NCBI RefSeq assembly: GCF_019186805.1
Contig: NZ_CP066783.1
Span: forward strand, 1,563,501 to 1,627,500
Length of the DNA: 64,000 bases
DNA from: Comamonas fluminis
GTDB lineage: Bacteria > Pseudomonadota > Gammaproteobacteria > Burkholderiales > Burkholderiaceae_C
Direction: 5' to 3'
In this document: one piece after another, positions 35,325-45,332 of the stretch
Position numbering within the stretch: the stretch's first letter is position 1
Layout: every line of letters starts with the position of its first letter
Notes under the pieces: model-generated
Databases searched by the model: none
What the model was told of the DNA's origin: nothing
What the model saw: only the letters and a program-made list of their open reading frames with translations
Made by a program: the position numbers and the translations under genes

Positions 35325-36650
35325 ATGCACACCACATTTGCCACACTGGATGCCTGGCTCGCCTATTGCGAACGCCTGCATCCCCAGAACATCGCCCTGG
35401 GTCTGGATCGCGTGCGTGAAGTCGCACAGCGCATGGGCCTGCAGTTTGACTGCCCCGTCATCACGGTGGCCGGTACCAATGGCAAGGGCTCGACCTGCGC
35501 CATGCTCGAAGCCGTGGCTCTGCAGTCCGGTTATCGTCCCGGTGTCTATACCTCGCCCCATCTGGTGCACTTTGAAGAGCGCTGCCGCGTGGGCGGCGAG
35601 ATCGTCACGCCCGAGGCACTGCTGCCGCACTTTGAAGCGGTGGAGCAAGCCCGTGTGAAGGATGGTGCAGAGGTTGCGCTCACTTACTTTGAGTTCACCA
35701 CCCTGGCTATCCTGCATCTGCTGAGTCAGTCCAAGCTGGATGTGGCAATTTTGGAGGTCGGTCTTGGCGGTCGCCTGGATGCCACCAATATCGTGGATGC
35801 CGACTGCGCCATCATCACCAGCATCGACCTGGACCACATGGAACTGCTGGGCCCGGACCGCGAAAGCATTGGCCGCGAGAAGGCGGGCATCATGCGCACC
35901 GGTCGTCCTGTCATCGTCAGCGACCCCGTTCCGCCGCAAAGCGTGATTGACCACGCCGCCGAGATCGGTGCGGACCTGTGGCGCTTTGGCTCAGACTTCA
36001 ATTACGACGGCGACAAGCAGCAGTGGGGCTGGGCCGGGCGCGGCCGCCGCTATGCCGGTTTGGCCTACCCAGCGCTGCGCGGTGCCAACCAGCTGATGAA
36101 TGCCTCTGGCGTGCTGGCTGCTTATGAAGCCATTCGCGGCAAGCTGCCTGTGACGGCGCAGGCCGTGCGCACAGGCCTTTCCATGGTCGAGCTGCCTGGT
36201 CGCTTTCAGATCATTCCCGGCCAGCCCACACTGGTGCTGGACGTGGCGCACAACCCGCACTCGGTGGCGGCGCTCACAGCCAATCTGGATGCCATGGGCT
36301 ACTTTCCGACCACGCACGCCGTGTTCGGTGCGATGGCGGATAAAGACTGGACGCATATGCTCACCAAAGTGGGCCCGCTGATCGACCGCTGGTACTTCAC
36401 CGACCTGCCCACAGCCCGTGCCGATTCGGCTCAGGGTCTGAAGAGCAAGCTCGAACAGCTGCAAGCAGAAGGTCTGGTTCGCAAAGATGTGAGCATGGAA
36501 TGCTTTGCCAATCCGCAGCAGGCGCTGGATGCAGCCGTGGCCGCGGCTGAGGCGGCTGATAGAATCGTGGTCTTTGGATCGTTCTTCACCGTCGGTGGGG
36601 TGCTGCAAAACGGCACCCCACGTCTGAACGCCAAACATTTGGCTCATTGA
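35325..36650 (+). CDS. folC: Bifunctional dihydrofolate/folylpolyglutamate synthase
   Basis: 441 residues from ATG 35325. It adds glutamate to dihydropteroate and to folates. The Mur-ligase-like ATP loop VAGTNGKGSTCAML is near residue 49. YFEFTTLAILHLLSQ follows near 117, then VGLGGRLDATNIVD near 143, and DVAHNPHSVAAL near 305 in the C-terminal domain. It starts the conserved folC-SPOR-cvpA-purF block seen in many beta- and gammaproteobacteria. Confidence 0.94.
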   Translation: MHTTFATLDAWLAYCERLHPQNIALGLDRVREVAQRMGLQFDCPVITVAGTNGKGSTCAMLEAVALQSGYRPGVYTSPHLVHFEERCRVGGEIVTPEALLPHFEAVEQARVKDGAEVALTYFEFTTLAILHLLSQSKLDVAILEVGLGGRLDATNIVDADCAIITSIDLDHMELLGPDRESIGREKAGIMRTGRPVIVSDPVPPQSVIDHAAEIGADLWRFGSDFNYDGDKQQWGWAGRGRRYAGLAYPALRGANQLMNASGVLAAYEAIRGKLPVTAQAVRTGLSMVELPGRFQIIPGQPTLVLDVAHNPHSVAALTANLDAMGYFPTTHAVFGAMADKDWTHMLTKVGPLIDRWYFTDLPTARADSAQGLKSKLEQLQAEGLVRKDVSMECFANPQQALDAAVAAAEAADRIVVFGSFFTVGGVLQNGTPRLNAKHLAH

Positions 36651-36733
36651 ATCACTGAACTGACTCATTGAACCAGCGGTCTGCCGCTTTGCCTCAGGGG
36701 AGAGGCGGCAGACTCCAACAAAGTCCGAATTCC

Positions 36734-37762
36734 ATGGCACTTTTCAATTTCCGTTGGCCCGGCAAAAAAGACGAAGCCGAGTCTGTGGCTGGCGCCAAGC
36801 GACCCAGCCGGCTGGCCCAGGGCGAAAGCGTGGAAGCCATGCGTCGTCGTGCCCGGCACCGACTCATTGGCGCGGCCGTGCTGGTGCTGATGGGGGTGGT
36901 GGGCTTTCCGCTGCTGTTTGATACGCAGCCCCGCCCGATTCCGGTCAATATCCCCATCGAAATTCCCGATCAGGCCAATGTGGCGCCTGAGGTCGTTCCC
37001 GGCACGCATGTGGCTTCACATGCGTCTGGAACTGCACCCGCGGCCACAGGCTCTGTAGCCCCCAATGCTTCGCTGGATGACGGTGAAGAAGTGCTGGCGC
37101 CTTCTGCAAGGCCTGCTCCTGCCGCTTCTGGCTCTGCTCCCGTTTCTGTAGCGGCTCCCGCAGTTGTAGCAGGCGCTGCAGCTGGATTGGCTGCAGCAGT
37201 GGCAACCCCCAAGCCCGAGGCTAAACCCAAGCCAGAGCCAAAGCCTGAAGTCAAGCCAGAGCGCAAGCCTGAGCCGAAGCTTGAGGTCAAGCCTGAAACA
37301 AAGCCAGAGTCCAAGCCGGAACCCAAGCCAGAAAAGGCCAAGTCCGAGGTGAAAAAGCCCGAGCCCAAGCCTGAGCACAAACCGGAAGCCAAGCCCGAGC
37401 CCAAGCCCGAAACCAAGGCTGAACCCAAGCACAAGCCAGAAACCAATAAGGCGGATGAAGCTGCGCGTGCCCGCGCTCTGCTGGAAGGCCGCAGCGCCCC
37501 TGAAACTGCGGCCGCTGCAGCCCCCAAGGAGGCTGCAGGCAATGAACGATTCATTGTGCAGATTGGTGCTTTTGCCGACGTAGGCAAGGCCAATGAGATC
37601 AAGTCCAAGCTGGGTGGAGGCGCCTTTACGCAGACAGTTGACACCAAGGATGGCAAGCGCACCCGTGTTCGCATGGGGCCTTTCAAGAGCCGCGAAGAGG
37701 CTGACAAGGCTGCCGCGCGTGCCAAGGGTCTGGGTTTGCCTGCTTCGGTGTTCAAGGGTTGA
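36734..37762 (+). CDS. SPOR-domain cell-division protein with Lys-Pro-Glu repeats
   Basis: 342 residues from ATG 36734. One membrane helix lies at about 43-62 ([19 protein letters not shown]), so the bulk is periplasmic. A central region (about 155-238) consists of irregular K-P-E/P-K-P-E repeats, likely an extended spacer through peptidoglycan. The C-terminal SPOR domain (about 268-342: [20 protein letters not shown], then [18 protein letters not shown]) binds denuded septal peptidoglycan. Resembles DedD/FtsN-type proteins and occupies the DedD position between folC and cvpA. Confidence 0.88.
   Translation: MALFNFRWPGKKDEAESVAGAKRPSRLAQGESVEAMRRRARHRLIGAAVLVLMGVVGFPLLFDTQPRPIPVNIPIEIPDQANVAPEVVPGTHVASHASGTAPAATGSVAPNASLDDGEEVLAPSARPAPAASGSAPVSVAAPAVVAGAAAGLAAAVATPKPEAKPKPEPKPEVKPERKPEPKLEVKPETKPESKPEPKPEKAKSEVKKPEPKPEHKPEAKPEPKPETKAEPKHKPETNKADEAARARALLEGRSAPETAAAAAPKEAAGNERFIVQIGAFADVGKANEIKSKLGGGAFTQTVDTKDGKRTRVRMGPFKSREEADKAAARAKGLGLPASVFKG
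37207..37450. repeat. Degenerate KPEP-coding repeat
   Basis: Six- to twelve-base AAGCCxGAG-type units encode alternating Lys-Pro-Glu-Pro. Low complexity at DNA level, a candidate for copy-number variation between strains. Confidence 0.7.
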
Positions 37763-37801
37763 TGCCGGGCTGCTGGCTCTGCCCCAGATGACTGCGTATT
37801 G

Positions 37802-38302
37802 ATGACCACGCTGGACTGGATTTTTGTGGCCGTCTTGCTGGGCTCCATGTTGCTGGGGGCTTGGCGCGGTCTGGTTTATGAGGTCTTGTCCCTGCTGGGC
37901 TGGATTGTGGCTTTTGCTGTGGCGCGAACCTGGGCGCAAGAGGTGGCTGTCTGGCTGCCGCTGGATGGCTGGGATATGCAGTTGCGCTATGCAGCCGCAT
38001 TTGTGCTGCTGCTGGTGGGGGCGATGTTTGCCTGGGGTGTGCTGTCGTGGCTGGCCAAGCAGCTGATTGAGGCAGTGGGCCTGAGGCCTGTGGACCGAGC
38101 GCTGGGCTCGCTGTTTGGCGTTTTGCGCGGCGCGCTGCTGCTGCTGGTGCTGGCGCTGGTGATTCAATACACGCCTTTGCATCAGGCGCAGTGGTGGCAG
38201 GAGTCGGCGCTGGCGCCCTGGCTGACGCAAGGGCTGGCGCTGGTGCTGCCCGCATTGCCTGCGCAGTGGGAGCAGTATCTGCCGGGAACGGCAGCGTCTT
38301 GA
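37802..38302 (+). CDS. cvpA: CvpA-family membrane protein
   Basis: 166 residues from ATG 37802, the first ATG after a TTG. Four hydrophobic segments. [20 protein letters not shown] at the start and [20 protein letters not shown] near 98 are CvpA signatures. CvpA is needed for colicin V production in E. coli and for purF-linked envelope functions. The purF neighbour is the classical arrangement. 39 bases after the SPOR gene, so probably one operon. Confidence 0.9.
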   Translation: MTTLDWIFVAVLLGSMLLGAWRGLVYEVLSLLGWIVAFAVARTWAQEVAVWLPLDGWDMQLRYAAAFVLLLVGAMFAWGVLSWLAKQLIEAVGLRPVDRALGSLFGVLRGALLLLVLALVIQYTPLHQAQWWQESALAPWLTQGLALVLPALPAQWEQYLPGTAAS

Positions 38303-38499
38303 AGTGATGGCTTTGGCCTCCATCTGATGGAGGTCGGCAAGTGACAAAAGTGGCTGCAGCAGTGCAGCGGCTGGAAGGTTAGGAATTTGGTGCAGGCGTG
38401 ATCCGCCTGCACCTGATGTCAAAGCGCAGGCTTGCCAATGGGTGGTGAAGCAGGCGAGTGTGGCGAGGAGCAATCTTCGCGAACAGATGGAACGCAACT

Positions 38500-40008
38500 A
38501 TGTGTGGAATCGTTGGTGTGGTCAGCACCGCACCCGTGAATCAGCTGATTTATGACGCTTTGCTGCTTTTGCAGCACCGTGGACAGGATGCAGCCGGCAT
38601 CGTGACCCAGCAGGAACGCAAGTTCTTCATGCACAAGGCAAAGGGCATGGTGAAGGACGTGTTCCGCACCCGCAATATGCGTGCTCTGCCTGGCGATGTG
38701 GGTCTGGGTCAGGTGCGCTACCCCACGGCGGGCAATGCATCGAGCGAGGAAGAGGCTCAGCCCTTCTACGTCAATGCGCCGTTTGGCATCGTCATGGTGC
38801 ACAACGGCAATCTGACCAACGCCAAGCAACTGCGCCGCGAACTGGCAGATACCGATCACCGTCACACCAACACCGAGAGCGACTCCGAAGTGCTGCTCAA
38901 CGTGCTGGCACACGAGATCGGCCGTGCATCCAGCGGTGCCCCGCTCAAGAGTGAAGACATCTTCAATGCCGTGCGTGCCGTGCACAAGCGCATCAAGGGC
39001 TCGTACGCCGTGATTGCGCTGATTGCGGGTTATGGCCTGCTGGCTTTCCGTGATCCTTACGGTATTCGCCCCCTGTGCATGGGCCGCGGCGCTGATGGCA
39101 CGGTGATGCTGGCCAGCGAATCCGTGGCGCTGGAAGGAACGACGCACAGCTTTGATCGCGACATCGCTCCTGGCGAGGCGGTTTTCATTCACAACGATGG
39201 CCAGATCGAAAGCCAGCAATGTGCGGATGAAACACATCTGAACCCCTGCGTGTTCGAATTTGTGTATCTGGCCCGCCCCGACTCGACCATGGACGGCATC
39301 TCTGTCTATCAGGCTCGCCTGAACATGGGTGAGACGCTGGCCAAGCGTGTGGTCTCCATCGTTCCTCCGAACGAGATCGATGCCGTGATTCCGATTCCCG
39401 AATCCAGCCGCCCCAGCGCCATGCAACTGGCGCAGCTGCTGGGCAAGCCTTACCGCGAAGGTTTTGTGAAGAACCGCTACGTGGGCCGTACCTTCATCAT
39501 GCCGGGCCAGGGTGCTCGCAAGAAATCGGTGCGCCAGAAGCTCAATGCCATCAGCAGCGAGTTCAAGGGCCGCAATGTGCTGCTGGTCGATGACTCCATC
39601 GTGCGCGGCACCACCTCCAAGGAAATTGTGCAGATGGCACGCGACGCTGGGGCCAACAAGGTGTACCTGGCATCGGCTGCGCCACCTGTGCGTCACCCCA
39701 ACGTCTATGGCATCGACATGCCTACGCGCTCCGAGCTGGTGGCCCATGGCCGCACCGTCGAAGAAATTCGCCAGGTGATTGGCTGCGACGCGCTGATCTA
39801 CCAGGATGTGGACGCGATGAAGCAGGCCGTGGGCAAGATCAACGCCAAGGTGGAAGGCTTTGAAGCCTCGTGCTTTGACGGTATCTACATCACTGGCGAT
39901 ATCTCGGATGAAGAAGTCACCGCGCTCAACGAAGGCCGCAATCGCGGCAGCGAAGAAGAGAGCGAAGACACTTCGCGCCTGTCTCTGCCCAATGCACAGG
40001 AAAACTGA
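38500..40008 (+). CDS. purF: Amidophosphoribosyltransferase
   Basis: 502 residues starting at MCGIVGVV, where Cys2 becomes the N-terminal glutaminase nucleophile after Met removal. Catalyses the first committed step of purine synthesis. The PRPP-binding loop VLLVDDSIVRGTTSKE is near residue 363, and QHRGQDAAG is near 28. The 198-base gap after cvpA contains no gene and may hold a separate promoter or PurR-like site, which I could not recognise. Followed by a terminator. Confidence 0.96.
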   Translation: MCGIVGVVSTAPVNQLIYDALLLLQHRGQDAAGIVTQQERKFFMHKAKGMVKDVFRTRNMRALPGDVGLGQVRYPTAGNASSEEEAQPFYVNAPFGIVMVHNGNLTNAKQLRRELADTDHRHTNTESDSEVLLNVLAHEIGRASSGAPLKSEDIFNAVRAVHKRIKGSYAVIALIAGYGLLAFRDPYGIRPLCMGRGADGTVMLASESVALEGTTHSFDRDIAPGEAVFIHNDGQIESQQCADETHLNPCVFEFVYLARPDSTMDGISVYQARLNMGETLAKRVVSIVPPNEIDAVIPIPESSRPSAMQLAQLLGKPYREGFVKNRYVGRTFIMPGQGARKKSVRQKLNAISSEFKGRNVLLVDDSIVRGTTSKEIVQMARDAGANKVYLASAAPPVRHPNVYGIDMPTRSELVAHGRTVEEIRQVIGCDALIYQDVDAMKQAVGKINAKVEGFEASCFDGIYITGDISDEEVTALNEGRNRGSEEESEDTSRLSLPNAQEN

Positions 40009-40040
40009 GCACGCAAGCCGGCTCTGAATGACTGAGTGTG

Positions 40041-40066
40041 AAAGGGTTGCTTCGGCAACCCTTTTC
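40041..40066 (+). terminator. Terminator of purF
   Basis: AAAGGGTTGC-TTCG-GCAACCCTTTT, a stable UUCG-loop hairpin with a T-run 33 bases past the stop. Confidence 0.88.
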
Positions 40067-40307
40067 ATTCAGGAGGACAATGTCAGGGCTGTACGCCGTG
40101 CTTGCTCCTTTTATGTGAGCGTGTATCGCAGGCAGATAGATGGGTTGAATGCAATTTCACTCAAAATCTGCAGGCCGGTGTGAAAAGCATTGTTTAAAGA
40201 TCGGCAGGCGGGTGCCGCCGTTCAAGCTGGTCAGACCATTGCGCAAAAGCTCAATCAGAGCCATTGCCGGGACTGGCGCCAGTACCAACCATCTGGACTT
40301 GATAATT

Positions 40308-41522
40308 GTGAGCAACAAGACATTACCCGAAGGTTTGCATCCTGAGACATTGGCTGTGCGCGAAGCGGTCGAGCGCAGCCAGTGGGGCGAACATTGCGAA
40401 GCGCTGTACATGACCAGCAGCTTTGTGCAGCCCGATGCAGCCACTGCTGCCCGCCGTTTTGCCAACGAAGAACCTGGCTATACCTATAGCCGTACCACCA
40501 ACCCCACGGTGACCAGCTTCGAGCGTCGTCTGGCGGCCATGGAAGGTACGGAGTGCGCGGTGGCAACTTCCACGGGCATGTCGGCTATTTTGCTGGTGGC
40601 GCTGACGGCACTAAAGACGGGTGACCACGTGGTCTGCTCGCAGTCCATGTTCGGCTCCACCATCAAGCTGCTGGGCACCGAAATGGCCCGCTTTGGCGTG
40701 GAGACCACTTTCGTTTCGCAAACCGATATCGAAGCCTGGAAGGCTGCCATCAAGCCCAACACGCGCATGCTGTTTGCTGAAACGCCCACCAACCCGCTGA
40801 CGGACCTGTGCGATATCGCTGCACTGGCGGAACTGGCACATGCCAACAACGCGCTGCTGGCTGTGGACAACAGCTTTGCCACGCCCATCCTGCAGCAGCC
40901 TGCCAAGTTTGGTGCGGACATCATCGTGCACTCGGGCACCAAATTCCTGGATGGCCAGGGCCGTGTGATGGCTGGCGCCGTCTGTGGCTCCATCGCGCTG
41001 GTGGACAAGGTCATGGGCACCTTCTTGCGCAGCGGCGGTTTGAATATCGCTCCCTACAACGCCTGGACGGTGATGAAGGGGCTGGAAACACTGGCCTTGC
41101 GCGTCAAGGCACAAAGCGCTGCTGCACTGGACTTTGCCGCCTGGCTGGAAGCTCATCCCAAGGTTGCCCGTGTTTATTACCCTGGCCTCAAGAGCCACGC
41201 CCAGCACGAGCTGGCCATGCGCCAGCAAAACGGCATGGGTGGCGCGGTTCTGGCCTTTGATGTGGTGGGCGAGGGCGCTGAGCAACTGCGCGCTAATGCT
41301 TTCCACGTGATCGACCAGACCCTGGTCTGCTCCATTACCGCCAATCTGGGTGATGTGAAAACCACCATCACCCACCCGGCCAGCACCTCGCATGGCCGCC
41401 TGACCGAAGCCCAGCGCCAGGCCGCTGGCGTGGGTCAGGGCCTGATTCGTATTTCCGTGGGCCTTGAGCACCTTGATGACTTGAAGGCAGACCTCTCCCG
41501 TGGACTGGATACTCTGAAATGA
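40308..41522 (+). CDS. metZ: O-succinylhomoserine sulfhydrylase
   Basis: 404 residues from GTG 40308. The upstream frame back to 40149 lacks family similarity. A PLP enzyme of the Cys/Met metabolism family, making homocysteine directly from O-succinylhomoserine and sulfide. The PLP lysine is in [12 protein letters not shown] near residue 211. [20 protein letters not shown] is near 62. Metabolic context (purF upstream, gltX downstream) matches related genomes. The ribosome site is weak, so the start is moderately certain. Confidence 0.9.
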   Translation: MSNKTLPEGLHPETLAVREAVERSQWGEHCEALYMTSSFVQPDAATAARRFANEEPGYTYSRTTNPTVTSFERRLAAMEGTECAVATSTGMSAILLVALTALKTGDHVVCSQSMFGSTIKLLGTEMARFGVETTFVSQTDIEAWKAAIKPNTRMLFAETPTNPLTDLCDIAALAELAHANNALLAVDNSFATPILQQPAKFGADIIVHSGTKFLDGQGRVMAGAVCGSIALVDKVMGTFLRSGGLNIAPYNAWTVMKGLETLALRVKAQSAAALDFAAWLEAHPKVARVYYPGLKSHAQHELAMRQQNGMGGAVLAFDVVGEGAEQLRANAFHVIDQTLVCSITANLGDVKTTITHPASTSHGRLTEAQRQAAGVGQGLIRISVGLEHLDDLKADLSRGLDTLK

Positions 41523-42925
41523 CCAACAAAATTCGCACCCGTTTTGCTCCTTCGCCCACCGGTTTCATCCACCTGGGCAATATCCGCTCGGCCCTGTACC
41601 CCTGGGCCTTTGCCCGCGCCAATGGCGGCGACTTTGTGCTGCGCATCGAAGACACCGATCTGGAGCGCTCCACTCAGGCGTCTGTCGATGTGATCATCGA
41701 AGGCATGCAGTGGCTGCAGCTGGACCATGACGAAGGCCCGTTCTACCAAATGCAGCGCATGGACCGCTACAAAGAGGTGCTGGCCACGCTGCAGGCCAAG
41801 GGCTATGTCTACCCCTGCTATATGAGCATGGAAGAGTTGGACGCCCTGCGTGAAAAGCAGATGGCCGCCAAGGAAAAGCCCCGCTACGACGGCACATGGC
41901 GTCCTGAAGAAGGCAAGGTGCTGCCTGCCATTCCTGAAGGTGTGAAGCCCGTGCTGCGCTTCAAGACACCCAAGACCGGCGTGGTCGGCTGGGACGACAA
42001 GTGCAAAGGCCATATCGAGTTCCAGAACTCCGAGCTGGACGATCTGGTGATCGCCCGCCCTGATGGCACGCCTACGTACAACTTCTGTGTTTGCGTGGAT
42101 GACATGGACATGAACATCACCCACGTGATCCGTGGTGACGACCATGTCAACAACACCCCGCGCCAGATCCACATCTTTGAAGCGCTGGGCGCCACCGTGC
42201 CCGTGTTTGCCCACCTGCCCACCGTGCTGAACGAGCAGGGCGAGAAGATGAGCAAGCGCAACGGCGCCAAGGCCGTGACGCAGTACCGTGACGAAGGCTA
42301 TCTGCCCGATGCCATGGTGAACTATCTGGCCCGCCTGGGCTGGAGCCACGGCGATGACGAAATCTTCAGCCGCGCGCAATTCCTGGAGTGGTTCAACCTG
42401 GACCACCTGGGTCGCAGCGCAGGTCAGTTTGACGAAGCCAAGCTGCGCTGGGTCAACGCCCAGCACCTGAAGGCCATGGACGATGTGGCGCTGGCCGCCA
42501 TGGTCAAGCCTTTTGTGGTCAAGGCCGGTGTGGCCGAAAGCCTGATCGATGCCGATGACCGCTTGGTGCGCATTGCCGCCTTGTTCAAGGACCGCTGCGA
42601 AACCCTGGTGGATCTGGCCAACTGGGCCAAGGTCTTCTATGTGGAGAGCGTGGAGCGCAATGCCGAAGACTATGCCAAGCATGTGACCGAAGCCGCCAAC
42701 CCTTTGCTGGATGCGTTTGTCACCGTGGTGGAGGGTGTGGAGTGGAACAAGGAAGCCATTGCTGCTGCCATTAAAGAACTGCTCAAAGCCCAGGGCGTGA
42801 AGATGCCCGTGCTGGCCATGCCGGTGCGTGTGTTGACCGTGGGAACGGCACACACTCCATCGGTGGATGCGGTGCTGGAATTGCTCGGACGTGAAAAAGT
42901 TATCGCACGTTTGAAAAATCGCTAA
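41519..42925 (+). CDS. gltX: Glutamate--tRNA ligase
   Basis: 468 residues. The ATG overlaps the metZ stop by four bases. Class I aminoacyl-tRNA synthetase signatures: [13 protein letters not shown] (HIGH-type motif at about 18-21) and EKMSKRNG (KMSKS-type, near 243). The downstream neighbours are tRNA genes, of which five in the window are tRNA-Glu(TTC), its substrate. The -35 box of the tRNA promoter lies over its last codons. Confidence 0.96.
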   Translation: MTNKIRTRFAPSPTGFIHLGNIRSALYPWAFARANGGDFVLRIEDTDLERSTQASVDVIIEGMQWLQLDHDEGPFYQMQRMDRYKEVLATLQAKGYVYPCYMSMEELDALREKQMAAKEKPRYDGTWRPEEGKVLPAIPEGVKPVLRFKTPKTGVVGWDDKCKGHIEFQNSELDDLVIARPDGTPTYNFCVCVDDMDMNITHVIRGDDHVNNTPRQIHIFEALGATVPVFAHLPTVLNEQGEKMSKRNGAKAVTQYRDEGYLPDAMVNYLARLGWSHGDDEIFSRAQFLEWFNLDHLGRSAGQFDEAKLRWVNAQHLKAMDDVALAAMVKPFVVKAGVAESLIDADDRLVRIAALFKDRCETLVDLANWAKVFYVESVERNAEDYAKHVTEAANPLLDAFVTVVEGVEWNKEAIAAAIKELLKAQGVKMPVLAMPVRVLTVGTAHTPSVDAVLELLGREKVIARLKNR

Positions 42926-42940
42926 AAACCTGTCTATAAT
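42911..42940 (+). promoter_or_regulatory. Sigma-70-type promoter of the tRNA cluster
   Basis: TTGAAA (42911-42916) and a perfect TATAAT (42935-42940) with 18 bases between, about 60 bases before the first tRNA. The following GCTCTGC could be a GC-rich stringent-control discriminator region. Confidence 0.8.
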
Positions 42941-42999
42941 TCGAGGCTCTGCACAACGCGACTGATTAAAAGGTTGTGTTGTAGGGAGAAAAGAATTTT

Positions 43000-43075
<76 letters not shown>

Positions 43076-43120
43076 AAAAATTTGACGGCTGATTGAAAAA
43101 TCAGAATCGTTCTAGGAATT

Positions 43121-43196
43121 GACCCTATCGTCTAGAGGCCTAGGACATCACCCTTTCACGGTGAGTACCGGGGTTCGAATCCCCGTAGGGTCGCCA
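43121..43196 (+). tRNA. tRNA-Glu (TTC), copy 1
   Basis: 76 bases with CCA. Acceptor GACCCTA/TAGGGTC. Anticodon loop CTTTCAC, anticodon TTC. The spacer to the preceding Ala gene is 45 bases. Confidence 0.95.
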
Positions 43197-43244
43197 AGTT
43201 TGAAGCGCTTGTAGCTATTGAATAAATAGCAAAGCTTCCTGCCA

Positions 43245-43321
43245 GGAGTGGTAGTTCAGTTGGTTAGAATACCGGCCTGTCACGCCGGGGGTCGCGGGTT
43301 CGAGTCCCGTCCACTCCGCCA
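43245..43321 (+). tRNA. tRNA-Asp (GTC), copy 1
   Basis: 77 bases with CCA. Acceptor GGAGTGG/CCACTCC. Anticodon loop CTGTCAC, anticodon GTC. The spacer from Glu contains TAGCTATTGAATAAATAGC, a dispersed-repeat-like hairpin. Confidence 0.95.
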
Positions 43322-43342
43322 CAGTTTTAGTGCTTGATACGT

Positions 43343-43375
43343 AAAGCGCCTTTTGAATATCGAGGCGCTTTTTTA
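43343..43375 (+). terminator. Terminator-like hairpin inside the tRNA cluster
   Basis: AAGCGCC and GGCGCTT with a 13-base loop followed by TTTT, between the first triplet and the second unit. It may end or attenuate transcription of the first block. Confidence 0.6.
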
Positions 43376-43395
43376 ATCAGACACGTTCTAGGATT

Positions 43396-43471
43396 GACCC
43401 TATCGTCTAGAGGCCTAGGACATCACCCTTTCACGGTGAGTACCGGGGTTCGAATCCCCGTAGGGTCGCCA
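43396..43471 (+). tRNA. tRNA-Glu (TTC), copy 2
   Basis: Identical to copy 1. This unit lacks the preceding tRNA-Ala, so it begins the incomplete Glu-Asp pair. Confidence 0.95.
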
Positions 43472-43519
43472 AGTTTGAAGCGCTGGTAGCTATTGAATAA
43501 ATAGCAAAGCTTCCTGCCA

Positions 43520-43596
43520 GGAGTGGTAGTTCAGTTGGTTAGAATACCGGCCTGTCACGCCGGGGGTCGCGGGTTCGAGTCCCGTCCACTCCGCCA
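43520..43596 (+). tRNA. tRNA-Asp (GTC), copy 2
   Basis: Identical to copy 1. The spacer before it has one difference (GCGCTGGTAGC for GCGCTTGTAGC). A 107-base spacer with a GCTGTACTGAAGTACAGC hairpin follows. Confidence 0.95.
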
Positions 43597-43703
43597 CAGA
43601 TTTCAATTTTCTTAGATCAATTCAGGACGCGAAGGTGTCGTGAAGCTGTACTGAAGTACAGCGAACGAAACCGACAAAGTCATGAATGGATATAAGGAAA
43701 TTA

Positions 43704-43779
<76 letters not shown>

Positions 43780-43833
43780 AAAATTAAACGACGTTGATTG
43801 GCAGAGATGCTGATCAAAAGAGTTCTAGGAATT

Positions 43834-43909
43834 GACCCTATCGTCTAGAGGCCTAGGACATCACCCTTTCACGGTGAGTACCGGGGTTCGAATCCCCGTA
43901 GGGTCGCCA
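43834..43909 (+). tRNA. tRNA-Glu (TTC), copy 3
   Basis: Identical to the other copies. Followed by a divergent spacer (TGATGCTACGAAAGTAGATG in place of the usual TAGCTATT hairpin). Confidence 0.95.
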
Positions 43910-43957
43910 AGTTTGAAGCGCTTGATGCTACGAAAGTAGATGCAAAGCTTCATACCA

Positions 43958-44034
43958 GGAGTGGTAGTTCAGTTGGTTAGAATACCGGCCTGTCACGCCG
44001 GGGGTCGCGGGTTCGAGTCCCGTCCACTCCGCCA
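43958..44034 (+). tRNA. tRNA-Asp (GTC), copy 3
   Basis: Identical to copy 1. Only 31 bases separate it from the next tRNA-Ala. Confidence 0.95.
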
Positions 44035-44065
44035 GATTCAATGCTTTCATGCGTGAGAGCGTTTT

Positions 44066-44141
<76 letters not shown>

Positions 44142-44187
44142 AGAAAAATTGACGGCTGATTGAAAAATCAGAATCGTTCTAGGAATT

Positions 44188-44263
44188 GACCCTATCGTCT
44201 AGAGGCCTAGGACATCACCCTTTCACGGTGAGTACCGGGGTTCGAATCCCCGTAGGGTCGCCA
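44188..44263 (+). tRNA. tRNA-Glu (TTC), copy 4
   Basis: Identical to the other copies, with the standard Glu-Asp spacer after it. Confidence 0.95.
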
Positions 44264-44311
44264 AGTTTGAAGCGCTTGCAGCTATTGAATAAATAGCAAA
44301 GCTTCCTGCCA

Positions 44312-44388
44312 GGAGTGGTAGTTCAGTTGGTTAGAATACCGGCCTGTCACGCCGGGGGTCGCGGGTTCGAGTCCCGTCCACTCCGCCA
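44312..44388 (+). tRNA. tRNA-Asp (GTC), copy 4
   Basis: Identical to copy 1. Last tRNA of the first cluster, directly before the terminator. Confidence 0.95.
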
Positions 44389-44394
44389 GATATC

Positions 44395-44427
44395 AAAAGC
44401 CATCCACGCATGTGGATGGCTTTTTTG
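44395..44427 (+). terminator. Terminator of the first tRNA cluster
   Basis: AAGCCATCCAC-GCAT-GTGGATGGCTTTTTTG, an 11-base perfect stem with a T-run. Confidence 0.9.
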
Positions 44428-44675
44428 TTTTGGAGGCTTGATGTGCTGCCCGTGTTTCACTTTTTAGCTATGGACTTTCTAGCTAGATTCCCTTGTTCTG
44501 CAAGTGCTATGGCGATAAGCTATCGTTTGCACTCTTGTGAAAGCTGACTAATTTATCTGTTGCTGGAACTTTTCTCACGCACGGATACACCATCTTGTCA
44601 GTGATGACTGCCTCAAGGGGCGGATTTCACATTCACGCTCTTATTTCGGTTGTTGCTTGGTTCGTCAAAGCATTC
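44428..44675. promoter_or_regulatory. Upstream region of the metal efflux cluster
   Basis: About 250 AT-rich bases with no gene. It contains TTAGCTATGGACTTTCTAGC-like repeat fragments and the likely promoter for the small gene at 44676. No clear metal-sensor operator was recognised. Confidence 0.4.
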
Positions 44676-45089
44676 ATGCGTTCGCTTTCTTCATTCCTGC
44701 TGTCATTGCTGATGCTTGCCGCCATTGTGGGTGTGCAGGTCGCAGTCATTTGGCCTGCAGGAGTGCACGATGTAGTGGCCATGGTTTACATGCAGGACGT
44801 TGAGCCGCACGAATACGGCGTGGACATCCTGCAGGAGTTTGAAGAGGATGTGGAAGATGAAACGGTGGAGTACTCCATCCATCGGCCCCACCGTACTTCA
44901 GAGGTCAATCCAGCGCAGGATGATCGCAACGAACTTTTTGGCCCGCCCGAAGATATTGCGGTGGGTATTGCGCATATATGGATGCAGCCGCAAGCGCATG
45001 CGGTGCATCCCAATTCGGCCTGTCTGGACGGAATGCTGCGTCCGCCTAGTGACCGCCTGCCGTTGGCAGGCGAGTTCCAGCGAGCCTGA
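44676..45089 (+). CDS. Hypothetical exported protein upstream of czcC
   Basis: 137 residues from ATG 44676 (MRSLSSFLLSLLMLAAIVGV), with a hydrophobic signal or anchor helix at 3-25. The rest is acidic and His/Met-containing (YMQDVEPHEYG, EEDVEDETVEY, AHIWMQPQAHAVH), which would suit weak metal binding in the periplasm. The position recalls CzcI, the small periplasmic protein that precedes czcC in Cupriavidus, but I see no clear CzcI sequence signature. An earlier ATG at 44595 is possible. Confidence 0.55.
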   Translation: MRSLSSFLLSLLMLAAIVGVQVAVIWPAGVHDVVAMVYMQDVEPHEYGVDILQEFEEDVEDETVEYSIHRPHRTSEVNPAQDDRNELFGPPEDIAVGIAHIWMQPQAHAVHPNSACLDGMLRPPSDRLPLAGEFQRA

Positions 45090-45332
45090 AGCAAGCGTGC
45101 TTGCTTCGCGTTGTGAATATTTCGACTGATTTCGGTATCGGGGTGCTTCTGGCTGCATTGGCCTGAGCGCTGTCAGCTCCGTCTGCGGGCTGTTCAGTGG
45201 CCCGAAACCTTCACACCTGCCTTGCCGTCTTCCGGCCTTCTTCCTGATTGCAGGCGCGCTGCCGCATGAGCTGAAGTCAAGGCATCAATCCTTTTCTCAC
45301 TTTATCTGCCCTCAAGAAGGCAGCTGTGTTCT
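45090..45332. other. Intergenic region before czcC
   Basis: 243 bases, no gene recognised. Possible separate czcC promoter. Contains short GC-rich inverted segments but nothing I can name. Confidence 0.35.

Noticed and set aside
38419..40068. 549-codon minus-strand frame
   Set aside because: Antisense of purF.
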